Positions 1 to 12,341 of a DNA stretch of 64,000 nt are shown here, one piece after another. Each line of letters begins with the position of its first letter. Within the stretch, counting starts at the first letter, position 1. The position numbers and the translations under genes were made by a program. A model generated the notes under the pieces. The model searched no databases. It was not told where the DNA came from and was given only the letters and a program-made list of their open reading frames with translations. The DNA is from Tetrahymena thermophila SB210 (Eukaryota > Ciliophora > Oligohymenophorea > Hymenostomatida > Tetrahymenidae): NCBI RefSeq assembly GCF_000189635.1, contig NW_002476353.1, positions 434,001 to 498,000 on the forward strand. Reading direction: 5' to 3'.

Positions 1-688
1 CTTCTAAATATATATAAATATAATATTCTATGCTTATATTAACTAAATTATTGTATTACTTTTATCCTAAGAGACAATAAATTAAATAGACTTATCATTT
101 TTCTTTAGTTTGCTTTCATTAGATTTTTATTTTCTTTATTAGTGAGAAAGATTTGTCTAATTTACAGATTCTACCACTCTTTTACATAGTTTAATTAAAT
201 ATTATTTATTTTTGTTTAAATGACATTTCGAATAGAATAATAATTACCTAATCTTTCCCCTTTATCTTATAAGAAACAGCAAATTTTTATCTTCCCATCT
301 TAAAATATTGAGAGTTGAAGCATTTTAAATTAAGGATAATCGATCGAAACAAGCAATTGTTTCGGCATGTACTTACGACCTATTGCATAAAATAAATAGC
401 GTAAAAAGCTGGTAGATGCTTCATTAGTAGCAATTAGCCTGAAAATCATAATTTCATTAGATTGAAAAGGAGCGGTAGGTAATATTAAGCATTCTATTAA
501 TCAAATAAAACAATCTAAATAATCAAAAAATTATAAATAAAAAAAGTACTTAAAAAGTTAATAGTTAAAAAATATATAAACCTAAACAAAAGATAGATAG
601 ATACATCATTAAAAGCTTATCTGATATAATCAACTCAAGAGTGCATCAAAACTAAGTAGAAAACATAAAAGACACACACACAATTTGT
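1..688. other. Left-edge non-coding flank
   Basis: No reading frame here resembles a protein. The stretch is the upstream flank of the PA200-like gene starting at 689. Its 3' part (about 480-688) is A-rich, typical of ciliate promoter/5'UTR sequence, and includes a short CA run at 671-682. The one distinctive part is 340-480, which is less AT-rich and carries two adjacent hairpins (listed separately). Confidence 0.6.
346..404. ncRNA. Two adjacent hairpins, candidate structured RNA or 5' regulatory element
   Basis: Hairpin 1 has a 7-bp stem GAAACAA (346-352) with TTGTTTC (357-363) and the loop GCAA, a GNRA-type tetraloop if transcribed on the + strand. Hairpin 2 pairs TTACG (373-377) and CTATT (380-384) with AATAG (395-399) and CGTAA (400-404). 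That gives ten pairs with a two-base bulge AC and a ten-base loop. Only nine bases separate them. They lie about 300 bp upstream of the PA200-like start, so they could belong to its promoter or 5'UTR or to an independent small RNA. I could not match the region to a known snRNA, telomerase RNA or tRNA. The pairing is seen; the function is unknown. Confidence 0.3.
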
Positions 689-3600
689 ATGAATAGCGGC
701 AAAATTTTAAGACAAAAGTTTTATCATAACAGACTTCCCTTAGGGTTGGATTAGAATTTCGATAGTGAAAGAGAGTTCTTTTGGTCTGAGATTATTCACA
801 CAATTACATCCAAAGTACTCCATTTTTTATTTTCAAGCTTTTCAATATAAATACATTAACTCTTCGAAATATAAACTTCTATTATTTGAGCATTTGGCTC
901 CTCAATTAGATTAATTTAAGTTCTTATTCAATTTATTAACAAAAGGATGTAGTCAATCAAGCAGGTATTGCAGGTAGTAACATCAAATAGTTGATTGTTA
1001 AGTTTAAAAATGTTTATGGACTCAAACTCGATGAATAACAGTTATTAATAAGTCTATTACTTGACATGTTATTCACTAGAAAAAATGTTAGAACTGATTC
1101 CAAAGTTCTTCTCTTTAATTTCTTGAATGAAATGCTTTCAACTAGACCCGAATTTGATGATTTTAAACTTGATTGGAAATCATTTTACGAGTTTTATCTT
1201 TAAGAATTCCATAACAACGAAGAAAAGCCTTTCAGAAATGAATAAAACAATATCTCTTTATTTTCGGAGTTTATCGTTTTAGTAAAGAGATGCAAGTAGT
1301 ATTTTGACGTGTCTTCTATAAAAGAAGTAAATATTTTCATTTTGATTTGTTCTTTCCTATAATTTAATGCTATTTTTAAGATGAATATCTATGTTTAGCT
1401 TAAGGCTTTAACTTTTAGCAAAGTGTTTATTAGAATTTTTAAATTGAGGTTATCATATTTAACTTTGATTCAACATATAAAAAATAAAGATACGCTACTT
1501 GTTGGTTTATTTTAATTGTTTAGAATGAATGCTTTTAAATTAAGCATAAATAATTCAGCTCATTTCAATAATTTGTTTCCCCAAATAAATTTTTATTTAT
1601 TTATTTATTGATTTTCAAATTCTCAGTTTTGATTATTAAAAATATAATATCTTTTTATGTGTCTAGGTTTATGAGATATTTAAGTAGAATTATACTCCAT
1701 CAAAGGCAGATCATCATATGAATTTGTTAACTCTCTTTTTGAAAATTGACTAAGATGCTGGAAAAGAAGTATATGAAGAACTCCTATAAGACTTTGTTTA
1801 ATATTTGAATTTCTCATATTGCTCTAGAAATACTTTGACGCTCTACAATATCATGAAAATACTTCGGTAGAATTATTGCCTTATTTCAAAAATTTATTTA
1901 TTTTTTTTATAAAAGTGAATTTAAGAGTCTTAATTGGGAGAAATATTACGATGAAATTTTTACTTCTATTTTTAGAAATCTAAATAATTTGTTAATCCTT
2001 GATACTGCTACTGCTGAAGAAAATGTTATTAACACACTTCTTCCTGAAGAGCCTATTGGTGTAAAATCAATTATGAAACAAATCCCTGATTTTATGGTTC
2101 ATCTTCTTCTTCCTTCTACCCACAAAAACTACGAAATAGGTAAATTTATTTATTCAAATTTTTAATTTAGAATTTAAATTAATTACTCAAAAAATATCAA
2201 TCAATAGTTTGGCAATATATTGAAAGAGTTTTCTTGCTTATAGACAGAGTATTCAATCCTAATAACAAGTCAGAACAATGTGATACTTTATTAAAGTTAT
2301 TCAAAGGTTTTGTTAGAAAGTTCATTATTAGATATGATATGGAATAAAAGGATAAGTATAATTTAGATGATAAATTGAGCACAGAAGATGACGATTCAGA
2401 TATTTTTGATTTAGAATACAATATTAGCGATTATCACATTCCTGAATACTTGCAGGAAAAGAATTAAAATAAGAGTATAGCTAAAAAGCAATTCGAACCA
2501 GGTATTTATTTTCTTTATATTAACTTCTTAATAAAGCTATTTTTTTTTTTTGGTTAGAATTCATTCTAGATGAAACTTGCAAAGAAAGATTTTTGGGAAT
2601 TTTGGATAGATTCTTAAAAAAATTAGTATATATGGAAGATGGTTCTCATAGTTCTTGCAAAATTTTGCATTGGTTGTGCTATTTTGAACCTCAAAGATAT
2701 GCTATTCCAGTTATTGAGCATTGTCTTCAAAGCTTTTCTTACATGGAAGAATTAAATTACGCAACTATTAAAAACATTGTGCTTTTTATTATTCCAGTTC
2801 TTTGTGATCGCAAGCTTTGTCCAACAGGCTTGAAATATATTCCTTAATTCCTGAAGACTTCTTTCAAATTATTTGAGAAATAAGGAGTCAAGGATAATTT
2901 AGATCTTGTTGAGTAAACTTATTGACTCAAAAATATAATTTTTTTAACTTTTACTTTTTTAATCATAGAGCTTATTCTAAGATTTTCATGCTTCTCCCTA
3001 TCGAAAGATATTAAGACCTCTTCAAAAGCTACAAGGCAGAAAATCCTGAAAAGTACGAAAAAGACTTTTAAGAGTTAATTAACGATCATAATTTTGATGC
3101 TATAGAATTTATTTAATAGTTAGAAATTTTTGCAATAAAATTCTTCAAATTGATAGTAGAGAATATCGGCACACTTGATATGGCTGACAGTGAGAGTTGT
3201 ACTTTAATCATTGATTTCAATAACATTTTCTGGACTTTCATTGTAAATAGCTCTCACTCATTGCGTTTACAGTATATTAATATCTTATTTGCAAGACTTG
3301 AAGACAATATTATCCCTGAAGGACAATAAGGTAATGTTTATTTTAAATTCATGAACAAAATATAAATAAAATAATTTTTTATTTAGCCATAGCATACCTT
3401 TTAGATTGTTTGAGTTTGGTTGAACCAGAAGTTTTACTGTAAAAGACTATTGAACTTTTAGAAAAGAAATTAATTAAGAAAAGAACAGATCCATCCACAA
3501 TTGAAAGCATGAAGAGCAATGTAATGTGGTATTTCTTGGAAAAGAACGAAAACAAAGATAAAATTTTAGAAAAAGAATTTGCTATTTTTACTGATACATC

Positions 3601-6600
3601 AATCAAATACTACGTTAGCATCCTAGAAAACGCAATGAGCTATTCTAGATCATATATTATCAAACACTTAGATTTCATAGAAACTATTGCATTCCTTTGT
3701 TTCTTCTAAGACGACTTAAGTGTTTTTGAAAAATCATGTGACATTATTCACACTGTTATTCTGACTCTAGGATATATTTATCCTACTGATGTTAGCTATT
3801 TAAATAAATCAGAACGTCCCACAGATAATACTAAATATCAATATCTTCATAACTTAGGCAAAACAGATTTAAACAAATTTTAACTTGAATGGTACAACCC
3901 TTCAGAATAAGAAAAGGCCATCATTATGAAATGGTTGAATAGAACCCTCTATGTAGTTATTAGCTATTTCTAAGATAACTACTTTAGCAAGCCACAATAC
4001 CCTATTTTAGACTATGAAAAAGTAAAATAATCAATAGCTTTGATTTTAAATGAATTTTGTTTAATATTTAATCTTATTTAATCGATTAGGACTATGCACT
4101 CATTATCCATGAAATGCTTTTCGATGAATCTACTGATTTATCAATTTCTAAGACTTAAAAAGATTTTTATAAAGTGCTCTACGTAGCTCTCGCTTCATTC
4201 TCTGGTATCAATGTCAGAATTCCTTTCATAAAACCAGATAATCTTGATCAATGCAACGAAAGGGTAAAGCAATACCATAAATTCTATAAAAGCTTTGAAA
4301 GCAAATTCATGTTTGAAGAGCTCTCAAATTGCCGTAACGAATTAACTGATTTATGCACCAAGTTACCTTCCTTGTTCCATCACACTAAGACAATATAAGT
4401 AAATTTATATTTTTGACTTTTAAAAAATTTCATGATAAAAAATTAAAATAGGATGCTTCTCTTATTGAATTATATCAATACATAAGTCGTGAGTGCTTTG
4501 GAGAATCTTATTTAATTGAAGAAATTAAAAGATCTAATGAAATGATTGATGGATTATGTGTTTTGAATGATTTCCATAGACCAAATCTATTCAATAATAG
4601 ATTCAGTTTAGCCAGTGAGTGTATCACCTACTTAAATGAAAAGATAGATATGTTCTTCTTCTTAAATCCTTATTTAGGCAAATAGAAACTTTAATTATTT
4701 AACAGTTTCTTTATTCTGTCATTCCACCCTACTTACTTATTCAGAATGTCAATTAGATTTGACCATGATTTAAACTTTTCTCTTACTGAAGATAACGAGT
4801 ACGAGTCTATGCATAAGAAGGCCTTCTAAATCATGAACAACTATATCTTTAAAGAAAATATTTTCTAAAAGGAAGCTACTCCCACTATAGAAAAAGTTTA
4901 AGAACTCTTGCTAACTAATCTTCGTATTGAGTCATTACAAAGATTCCCATGCTGCGCAGCTAATCCCGACTCTTTCTATTATATTTTCAATAGTGTAGAA
5001 ATATTCGAAATGTTAGATAAAAAAATTTGGTAGTAGAAAGTTATCGAATAAATAATGAAAACACTTACCGCCAACTATGAAGATGCTTATTTGTTTTCAT
5101 AGCTTAGACCAAATGACATTAAAAAATGCACAATTCCTCCTATTATTAAAAGCAATCCTTAATATTACGAGAGTTTGAAGACAATTAAAATTGATAGAGA
5201 CAGCATTTCACTTGAAAAAGCTAAAGCAGTTAGGGAAGCTTTCTTAGAAATTATAAATAAATCAAACAATAAAATGGATGATCCAAAGACTCATTGGAAA
5301 ACAAAGGTTCTGTGTGGACTATTTGTTGTATACTTTTTAAATATCTTCGATGATTTGAACCACCCTTACATAGCTAGATTTGCTTAAATTTCTATTAATT
5401 TTGCTACAAGCAAGACTGACATTCATCTAGCTTAATATGGAAGATCACTTCTTTTCAGATTAATTAACATAAATAAGAGAAGAGTTGTTAAAAAAAATTA
5501 TGAGCCTATGCCTGGCTTCTTTGGTCCTAGCATGGAGGTCGAAGATTCTAATGATGGTGAGTATACCTTAGAGGAATTCTTTTAATATCATTTCTTAAAA
5601 AGAAAAGATTTACAATCGTACTTAATTAAATCAAGAGTAAAAATTAATTAAATTTTCAAAAAATAATCAATCATTTTTATTTAATTTTTTAGGAAATCGG
5701 TACTTACTATGACTATGCTCCCCTCTATAATAAATCAGGCTACTAAATGAAAGAAAGCGATGGCATCTACTCCGAAACAATTATAAAAATTCTCTTAAAT
5801 GAAAACTTCTTTAATGAATTTATTGAAACAATATTTGAAGCAAAAGAAATTTACTCAAGCGATAGTGATGAATAAGACCAAGAAAACCAACAAATAGATT
5901 TAAGCCAAGGAGAAGTCTTCGATTAAATCTAAATTTTATTTAATTTCACTTTCGATTCAGATAAAAAGAAATAAACCTTATTCAACATTAACCTTAATTT
6001 TAATTTATTCGAATTCTACGCACGTCTCTTTAAGAAAATATTCTAGGCAGTTGGTATAATTTTTTTTTAAATATAAGAAAATAATCTAAAAATGTTAATT
6101 TATTTAAATTAGGAAAAAGATTCTTTGATGCTACTCATAAAAAAATAGAATCTCTTGCAGATGACTTTAACAATTTACCAAGATAAAGAGTGATTTCTAT
6201 TTATGTTTGGTCTATCTTAAAATGGATTTAACGTCTCTCTCGTGAAGAAAGAAAGCCTTATATGGATTTCTGTGTTAATCTTACTTAAGAATGTATTGTT
6301 AATTGCTCATAAGAACTTTTTAGAGACTGGTGCTTAAGTATATCACTTGCCTCTAAGAGTAATATATAAAACTAAAATAAATTTAATATCTTATTTATTT
6401 TTTTTATATTAAAAAGATAATTCATTTGATGTCATAGAAGAATTTGCTTCAAGAATATTGGAAAAATTAAAACACTAAAAGGGTATAGGCAAAAGATTTA
6501 GATATCATAAACTTCTTAAAACTGTTTTAACATTAAATCAAACATGGGCTAGAAAGTATTGTTTAGAAGGAATGAAGCTCATCATGGATGCTGATGTCGA

Positions 6601-7724
6601 AGATACTAAAGAAAGTGATGAAAATTGCGAATTATTTGCCGAAATTCTTTGCTCATGCATCATAAGTAGAGTAAATGTTAAAAAACTCAAGCAAGAAAAA
6701 TGGATTAAAGAAGATCTTTAACAATTAATTGATGAGAAGAAACTTATCGTTTAAGATGACTATACTGCTTTCGAAAATAATAAATTAATTACTCAGTTTA
6801 TTGAGCACTTATTTAACAAGCTCAATAATGTAAAGAAAGAGTCAAAGAAAAAGCTCTACAGTCACATGACTTTCAAAGTACTTGATAGCATTTCTGTCAA
6901 ACGTTAAAACGATCTCTTCTGGTCTTACTTCCGCCCATTCTTCACATATATTATTGACAACAAGGTAAATAAATATATTTTTAAAATCTAGCTGAGATTA
7001 ATTTATTTTTTTATACATAAAAGCCTGAGAATATAAACGAGATAGAAATATTGAAGGTTATGTCATGTAATGAGTATCCTGCTAATATAAGAAAGGATAT
7101 CAAGAGAATTTTAGCTGAAAAAATTGAAAGTGAAAATTGGGTCAGTCGCCAAAAAGTAATTCTCTTCTTAAAGGTAAACAAATTTCAGTATTAAAATGGA
7201 AATCATGATAATTTATTTTTTATTAGAACTTCTTATACTTTGAAGAATATTAAGAAAACTAAGTTTAAGTTGATAGTTTGATAATTAGAGGCTTAACTGA
7301 TAAGAATAATTCTGTTTCCTTGTTAGCTGTTGATTGCTTAAGTGAAATTCTCAAGCTTGCCACTACAGATGAATAAAATACTATCTTCTAAAAGTACAAA
7401 TCTTAGTCTCAATCTCTTCTTCCTAAAGACAAAAACTCTGAAGAATACAAATAACTTACTGATTAAAAATAAATTGCTGTTTAAGTTTTAATGTCTCTCC
7501 TTTTGGCCTTCTAAGAGGATATCCTCCCCTGGACCGAGGAAGCCTTAAGAGAAGTTATTAACTCTAAAACATTAAATGCAAACATGAGAAAAAAAGTAAA
7601 GGAATTTGTTGGGTAATATTGGAGAGAATAAGATGAAGTTATAACATTTAATTCTTTATCTTTATCCGAAAAGATAAAGAAACAAATCAGAGAAATCGCT
7701 AACCCATACGATTATTTTGCATGA
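689..7724 (+). CDS. PSME4: Proteasome activator PA200/Blm10 (PSME4-like), many exons
   Basis: HEAT-repeat solenoid that caps the 20S proteasome and opens its gate. It starts at ATG 689 and ends at TGA 7722-7724, at least 1,800 residues, as usual for the family. Family-like blocks run in human PSME4 order: CKQYF near 1290, then LNWEKYY near 1935, KTHW near 5290, and a C-terminal YWREQDE near 7620 matching the human NWQEHKQ block. The protein ends PYDYFA, a variant of the gate-opening Hb-Tyr-X tail (human CYYA), with Phe at the penultimate place. At least a dozen GT...AG introns are visible, for example 1328-1666 and 2502-2557. In the first 400 codons the frame changes near 840, 945, 1825 and 1905 without a credible intron. 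Identity is confident; exon borders are approximate. Confidence 0.88.
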
Positions 7725-8697
7725 AAAAATAAACATATTTAAAAAAGTTAGTTTATATAATAAAACAATTCAACTATTTTTATATTATGATTTACTTAAA
7801 TATTTGTATAAAGCATTAAATAAAATTACCCATTCAGACAATTTGTTTCAATTTTTTTTCTTCTTCAATTTATATTTATTTGATGGTTTTTACTTATTAT
7901 CTGCATACTATGTAAGTATTTAGTACAATATGCTCTAATAAACTAGCATTTTTAGCATAATTTATATTTACCTATTAATAAATTATTTTATTTATTATTG
8001 GTTTAGTTTGGATGAAATTCTAAAAAAAACTAACTTAGATAATACAATATAAACTTTTAATGTGACTTGCTTTAAAATAGATTTAAAACATTTAAGTAAT
8101 TACTAAAGAAAAGCATACTTGAGAACACTAATATCTTGTGACCTCATTTTTAAATTTTAATAATAAAATTTAGTTTAATAATAATTCTGACATAAATATT
8201 TTATTTAAATCTTCTAGTTAGCCAAAATATTTTTTTCCTCAATTCATATTTTTTTTAAATTCACTTTTTACTTGTTTTATGAAAATTAATTATTTTTAAA
8301 AATCTTCTTGATATTAATTTTAATATTTTTATATTGATTGTTTTCTCAATAATCTTGTCATGCATTCTCTATTAAATTATTTAAAGTAAAAAAATGTGAT
8401 CCGTATTTCCTAGTAACTAGTATTTTTTGCAAAAAATATTTTTCGATAAGACAAGTGAGGTAGTTTGAATTTTTAAGAAAATAAAATTTAATTTAATTCA
8501 CAAATAGATAAAAAATTAATAAAGTAGATAAATTTAAATTGCAATCAAAGTCAGTCTTAGTTATTTTAACTAATAAGCTAATTAAAGTTTTTTTGTTTTT
8601 TAAAGATATTTAAAAATTATAATACAAATATAAAATGGATTATTACTTTAAAGAATTAAATATTTATTATATTAAATTATAAGAATAATCATAATAT

Positions 8698-9048
8698 TTT
8701 ATCAAAAAACAATAGCAAATAGAGCTAATAAAAGGAAACTAAGTGAGAGTTTTCCTAAGTGGAGACAAGAAATAAATTTACTTACCCAGGACTAAACAGA
8801 TAAATTACTTGTTGTACAATTAGTTTTAGCACAATTAAGGATATAGCTATCACTTTAACTAGGACCTTAAGTACATAATTTTAAGCAATTTGCAACACTT
8901 TTTAAGGCAAGAGCACAATCTATGTCAGCTGGTAAGCAAAGTGTTTAAACAGAATTCTTAGCTGAAGTTTGGCATTATTAAGCATCTTTGGATGATAAAG
9001 CAGATACATTAGCAATAGCTAGAATAAACAAAATAGAAGAAGCTAATA
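8698..9048 (+). pseudogene. Possible coding remnant or unrecognised exon
   Basis: One frame stays open for about 110 codons and has a protein-like composition, unlike the surrounding A/T. It is rich in Ala, Asp, Glu, Arg and Val, with segments such as FPKWRQEINLLTQDQTDKLL, QFATLFKARAQSM and DDKADTLAIARINKIEEANN. No ATG begins it. It runs into plain T-rich sequence at its 3' end, and I see no clear splice partners. It may be a detached exon, a gene remnant or a decayed repeat. I do not recognise the family. The competing ATG-started frame over the same bases looks less protein-like. Confidence 0.3.
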
Positions 9049-9407
9049 ATCTCATTTTTTATTTTTATTGTAATTAATTTTTTTTTTCAATTTAATAATT
9101 ATTCTATGAAATATCATCTAATAATTCGTTATTTATAGCTAACAAAAAAACTTTTGAAATATAAAATGATTAATTTAGTTAAGAAACTACATATCCTCTA
9201 CACAAAAAGTAAATAGCTTAATTATTTAAGGATTTTATTTAAGGTTTAAAACTGTTTTATAATAAAAATCAATGCTGAATTATTATTTTAAAAAGAGTTT
9301 ATTAGTTTTATTTTTCATTCATAGTAAAGCATTTTCAAACAAAAAAATTGTATCTTTTAATTTTGCAAATTACAAAGCAAAGAGAAAGGCTGAGTGTTTT
9401 AATTTCT

Positions 9408-9726
9408 AAAATGAAGTTATTAAGTGCTTTTCTATTTTATCTAAACATTTTCTGATTTATAAAAAAATAAACCATGGTAATTGAAATTAATAAGAATTAA
9501 TATTTAATCTTTATGAAAATTATTTGTAAAGTCATTTAATAGATATAAAGTCAAAAGATATTTACATCTTAAATGAAGTTTTTAATTTTCTATTTTATCT
9601 AAACATTTTCTGATTTATAAAAAAATAAACCATGGTATGAAATTAATAAGAATTAATATTTGATCTTTATGAAAATTATTTGTAAAATCATTTAATAGAT
9701 GTAAAGTCAAAGATATTTACATCTAA
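9408..9726. repeat. Imperfect head-to-tail duplication, about 160 bp per unit
   Basis: Unit 1 (about 9408-9570) and unit 2 (about 9571-9726) both begin AAATGAAGTT. They share TCTATTTTATCTAAACATTT, a CCATGG site, AATTAATAAGAATTAATATT and TATTTACATCT in the same order. They differ by scattered substitutions and indels of a few bases, so the duplication is fairly recent but not new. No coding potential is apparent in either copy. Confidence 0.85.
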
Positions 9727-10236
9727 ATAAGAAAATTTCTGATTAAGGATTTAAAATAGAAAGTAATCATTAAAAGTGGTTATACAAGTGAGTATCAGTA
9801 ATTTTGCAAACTTTGTTTTGGAGTTTTAATCTAACTTAGGTTTTTTGTAAATTAATTTATATATAGGAATAGAAAAATTTTGCTCTCAAGGTTATCAATT
9901 TATTAATTTTAGAAAGATTCTTTATCACAAATATTTTATTTAAAAATTAAAAAATAAATGAGGTAAAAGTGTTCTCACATACACTTTTCTTTATATATTA
10001 TTATTTATTTAAATGAAGTTTATTTGTTTTTATTTTTATAAACCAATTCAAAATAATTTTAATGTAAATTTTTAGCCATCAAAATTTAGATGCTAAGATT
10101 TGAAAAAGCAAAGATTTATTTGTTATTAATTCAAAAATTTTTTACAATAATTTGATTTAAAATATAAACCTGCGATTAAATTATTATTTGAAGCAAATAA
10201 CACAGAATTTAGATTTATATTTTTTTGAAATCTAAG

Positions 10237-12341
10237 ATGTACAATTAAGATATTGATTACGAATAGAATTTATAAACCAAATAGGTTTCAACGCTTCTAT
10301 CAGATTATAAGTAAATAAATTTTAAAGAAATGATAAAATAATCCATTTTATATTTCAAGCAGTCCTTAAACTGATTTTTCAAAGAATAAGCATGACATAA
10401 TATCACCAAATTAGTAGGAAATAGACCTTTTATCAAAATGCAAGAGAACAATATCTCTGCTCAAAATGCACTAAAGAAATTCTTCTATTGAAAGTAGAAT
10501 TTTTTATATTGAAAAGCTAACTAAATCTTAAGATTTCATTATTTTCTTTAGTAAATTAATAGCAAATAAATAATAATAAAGAGAACTCCAATCCTAATAG
10601 ACCATATTTTGAACCTTAATAGGTAGTAAATGAAAAATATCTATAAAATGAATAGCCTCTGCTTATTGATTATAAAAAATTAGAATATAAAATTAAGGAT
10701 TAGGAATAAGTAATGAATCAACTAACTTAAATAAACCAAAAATTGCAAATCAATTTATAAAGTATTTTATAGATTTCCGCTAAAAATTTAAATTATTAAT
10801 TCAAATTTAATTAGATTGCTCTAAAGAAATGCAGTAGCTAAGAGAAATAATAAAATAAAAAGATTAAATTGTAATCGACCAATAAAATTAGGTTTAAAAC
10901 ATGCAACTAACCTTATAATAAATAAAAGACGATATGCTAATAAAAGAATAATAAATAATCAGTAGATGTTCAATTTAAAATAATGAAGTTGTAGATAAAC
11001 TAAAAAAATAACATGAAAGCTAAGTTGAATAGCTTAAATAGAACTAATAATAAAATAGTGAAAACTTAACTCAAATCATAAATGTAAAAATTTTAACATA
11101 TTCATAAATTTTAGAATGATTTTTTAAATAACTTTAAATAAGGACTTAATAAAAGACTAAGAAAAGCTAAAAAAGAAAATAGAGAGTCTTGAAAAAAAGA
11201 ATAGAGATCTTGAAAATATTATTAATTCTAAAAATAAAATAATTGGAAAAATCAATAATCAAAAAAGCAGTGAATATGAAAGTACTATTGAAGAAAAAAA
11301 TAAGGAAATATTATAATTGTCATAAACTATTAAAGAATTAAAAAAAAATGTAAAATAAGAAGATAAAATAGTAAAAGACTTATCCTCTAAGGAGTAGTAA
11401 CTCAACTTAAAAGTCATTTCTTTATAATAGGTAAAAAAATTTAAATATGAAACTTAAAAAAAATATTTTTTTAGGAGAATTAAAAGCTTTAGTTTGAAAT
11501 AAAAAAAGTTATGAGATTAAGCTAATAAGAAATAAGAAACTTGCTAGAGGAAAAGAAAGAAAAAAATCAATAAGCTTTAGAAAAGTAGTAGAAATATGAA
11601 AAATTCTTATAAGTATATTAGGTAATAAATATAATTTCAAGTTAAAAAACTCATTTAAAATTTAAAAATATATTTAAAATTAACTTAAAAATTAATCTGA
11701 AATATAAAATAGAAATAAGTAGAAAAATTTTAGAAATAACTAAATTAAGCAATTAAATAAAAAAAACCAAATAATAAATCAGAAAAAGAAGGTGAGAATT
11801 AAGTTAAGGTAATATATATTTTTAAGAAGTAAAAATTAATAAAATTTACTATTTTGAATAGAATAACTATTTATCTACTTAGAGAAGTTAAAGAGGTGTT
11901 ACAACAGAAAGATCTAAAAGAAGTTAAAGTGCTTTTAACTCTAAAAAGTAAATACAAAGTAGTGCTTCAATAGCAGGCTACAACTCATAAAATGAACATT
12001 ATTCAGAAAAAAGATCAAATCCTTAACAAATTGAAGCCTTTACTTACAGGCAGTAGTCATGCTAACAAGGATAAGATCCTTATTTTTATAACTAATTAAA
12101 TTAAATTGAATAAATATAATTTATTGAAGATGATCAAACCTAATTAAATAATCTCTATAACATAAATTAAGAAAGTGATAAAAACGATGAGGAGGATTTT
12201 ATTTTACACTAAAAAATTATAGAGCTCTAAAAGTAGTTAATTGAAAAATAAAATGAAAATTTATTGCTTCAGGAAGAATACATAAAAGAAAATAAATAAA
12301 TTAATGAAGATAATTGCAATTAATTCCAAGAATATTTATGA
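10237..12341 (+). CDS. Glutamine-rich coiled-coil protein, several introns
   Basis: Function not recognised. It starts at ATG 10237 (MYNQDIDYEQNLQTKQ) and ends at TGA 12339-12341 after NQFQEYL. Several short introns separate the exons, for example 10753-10805 (GTATTT to TTTAATTAG) and 11086-11116. Once they are removed, a long heptad-like region appears: MQQLREIIKQKDQIVIDQQN, then KLKKKIESLEKKNRDLENII, then QKLQFEIKKV and IRNLLEEKKEKNQ. The C-terminal exon (about 11872-12341) is a Ser/Gln/Asn-rich tail with a second short coil (HQKIIELQKQLIEKQNENLL). No catalytic motif is visible. The layout suits a cytoskeletal or basal-body-associated scaffold, common in ciliates, but that is inference. The exon chain is supported by continuity of the coiled coil. 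Confidence 0.72.

Larger units (their letters stand above)
7725..10236. other. AT-rich gene-poor interval
   Basis: Between the PA200-like gene and the coiled-coil gene. Most of it is low-complexity A/T with no convincing coding signal. Two parts are listed separately: a possible coding remnant at about 8698-9048 and a tandem duplication at 9408-9726. A long TGA-free frame starts at ATG 8635, but it is compositionally biased (I, K, Q, L, F, N) as expected for chance frames where only TGA stops. Confidence 0.5.

Noticed and set aside
2197-2421. 74-codon minus-strand frame
   Set aside because: It lies opposite a well-supported exon of the PA200 gene and is its shadow.
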